Shown here in pieces: positions 4,551-5,279 of a stretch of 5,279 nucleotides of DNA (its first letter is position 1; each line of letters opens with the position of its first letter). The stretch spans positions 1 through 5,279 of the forward strand of contig JAHFEN010000068.1 of the NCBI GenBank assembly GCA_023248455.1, in the 5' to 3' direction. This DNA is from Microcaldota archaeon (GTDB taxonomy: Archaea; Micrarchaeota; Micrarchaeia; Anstonellales; Anstonellaceae). The position numbers were made by a program, and so were the translations under genes. Under the pieces are notes generated by a model. The model was not told the DNA's origin and searched no databases. It saw only the letters and a program-made list of their open reading frames with translations.

Positions 4551-4988
4551 TCATTTCCCCCCATTTGCCTTGGCTTGAAGCTTTCCGTTTATGGCAATAA
4601 GCAAGACCAGTATCGATATTGCCCCTAGGATGGGGCGCAGCGGATCGAAGTAAGCCATCAGAAATGTCGTACCAAGCAGCAGAACCAGGAGCTTGTCGCA
4701 TACCGGGCAGGCGAATGCCAGCAGCCCGAGAATCCCGCCGCCTGCCGCCTTTGCGTCATGGGGGCAGGCGCTCGCCGGAATTGCGAAATACAGCCCTCCC
4801 AGAAAAGAGGTGGTGAGGAGAAAAAAATAGTCGAGTGGGGTCGAGGGAGTCATGCGGTGGAATATTGGATTTGGGATCAGCGAGGTTGGAATTCCAAAGA
4901 TGAGAATAAGGCTTATTGTGAAGATGACAAATTTTGCAAGGTTTTCACCTTTCGCCATGCATGCCGAAATCCGCTGAAGTTGTTTCAT
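4551..4988 (-). CDS. Uncharacterised four-helix membrane protein with CPH and CPxC motifs
   Basis: 145 residues. Hydrophobic segments lie at about 18-38, 53-74, 83-108 and 113-134. C75-P76-H77 follows the second helix. C94-P95-V96-C97 followed by DKLLVLLLG lies in the third hydrophobic stretch. The block ACPVCDKLLVLLLG, then a helix ending in a Phe-Asp/Ala-Pro turn, resembles small prokaryotic membrane proteins with a CPxCN signature that have no assigned function to my knowledge. The Cys pair could bind a soft metal or cycle as a dithiol. The ATG at 4986-4988 has AGGTGG about 6 bases upstream. An internal ATG at codon 11 also follows an amphipathic start but has no better ribosome site. It follows the DUF302 gene by 26 bases and its stop TGA is one base from the next ATG, so the three genes look like one transcript. 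No homology to a known transporter can be claimed from sight. Confidence 0.75.
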   Translation of the reverse strand: MKQLQRISACMAKGENLAKFVIFTISLILIFGIPTSLIPNPIFHRMTPSTPLDYFFLLTTSFLGGLYFAIPASACPHDAKAAGGGILGLLAFACPVCDKLLVLLLGTTFLMAYFDPLRPILGAISILVLLIAINGKLQAKANGGK

Positions 4989-5014
4989 GTGATGCCACCT
5001 GCATTATTATTGTG

Positions 5015-5279
5015 CTATACCGAATCGATTGCACGCTTGAGTTTCGCTTCTGCCTGCGCCGCAATCTGATTGAGCGCTGGGCTGCCTGCTTTCCCAAGTT
5101 GCACAGTTGGCAGGATACATGCCACAAACGTCCTGCCTTCCTTCCTGTAAACTATCACGTTGCAGGGAAGCAGCAGGCCTATGTCGAGTTCCTCGCTGAG
5201 TCCGCGGTAAGCCAGGGGCGGATTGCATGCGCCGAGGATAACGTAGTCCTCGAAATCCACATTCAGTTTTTCTTTGAGC
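5015..5279 (-). CDS. DUF302 family protein, C-terminal part (5' end outside the window)
   Basis: The visible 87 residues begin inside the protein with LKEKLNVDFEDYVILGACNPP and continue through LAYRGLSEELDIGLLLPCNV. ILGACNPPLAYR followed by IGLLLPCNVIVY is the hallmark of DUF302, a small alpha/beta domain of about 130-150 residues. The N-terminal strand and helix must lie beyond the window. The GTG at 5258-5260 lies in the middle of the domain and is not a real start. Two conserved Cys (in GACNPP and LPCNV) are present. The tail LNQIAAQAEAKLKRAIDSV is a helix ending at a TAG 26 bases before the membrane-protein gene. DUF302 proteins have no settled function; they often occur near metal or sulfur redox genes. 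It is the first visible gene of the right-hand leftward cluster. Confidence 0.88.
   Translation of the reverse strand, partial: LKEKLNVDFEDYVILGACNPPLAYRGLSEELDIGLLLPCNVIVYRKEGRTFVACILPTVQLGKAGSPALNQIAAQAEAKLKRAIDSV

Noticed and set aside
1..5279. tRNA, rRNA, CRISPR array, insertion sequence or attachment site
   Set aside because: I saw no cloverleaf-like stretch, regular repeat-spacer pattern, transposase frame or terminal inverted repeats on reading both strands by eye.

Overview
The window looks archaeal. Start codons are preceded by Shine-Dalgarno motifs. The one clear divergent promoter region has an archaeal BRE/TATA-like element (TTTAAATA with a purine-rich flank). The regulator beside it is an archaeal-style membrane-anchored winged-helix protein (COG2512 type). 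Compact genes, a mid-range GC content by eye and this regulator type would fit a DPANN or other uncultivated euryarchaeal lineage, but the lineage is inference.

Layout: positions 1-3468 form one leftward (minus-strand) copper-handling operon. In transcription order it holds: a secreted, Met-pair-rich membrane-anchored SHOCT protein (2806-3468); a 66-residue HMA copper chaperone (2588-2788); an HMA domain fused to a Met/Gly-rich polytopic membrane protein (1641-2576); a membrane-anchored cupredoxin with a Cys/Gly tail (1089-1628); and a CopA-type P1B-ATPase cut off by the window start (1-1025). Gaps are 11-17 bases or involve stop/SD overlap, except for 63 bases before copA, which hold a possible internal promoter.

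Divergent from this operon, on the plus strand, is a membrane-tethered winged-helix regulator (3591-4124). It has an extracytoplasmic Cys/His loop and a cytoplasmic His cluster. The 122-base divergent region carries a near-symmetric TATA element and six copies of a GAAAC/GTTTC pentamer, including a perfect TGAAAC-N2-GTTTCA dyad. This is a strong operator candidate.

Positions 4148-5279 hold a second leftward cluster: a DUF302 protein cut by the window end, a four-helix membrane protein with CPH and CPxC motifs, and a small Cys-containing exported protein. The last gene appears to continue in frame past a TAA for another 66 codons.

Working model (inference): SHOCT protein, cupredoxin and Met-rich membrane protein bind or pass Cu(I) at the membrane and outside, the small HMA protein carries it in the cytoplasm, CopA exports it, and the divergent membrane regulator senses the state outside. 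The Met-rich HMA membrane protein, the SHOCT protein, the regulator with its repeat cluster and the CPxC membrane protein are the least described parts.
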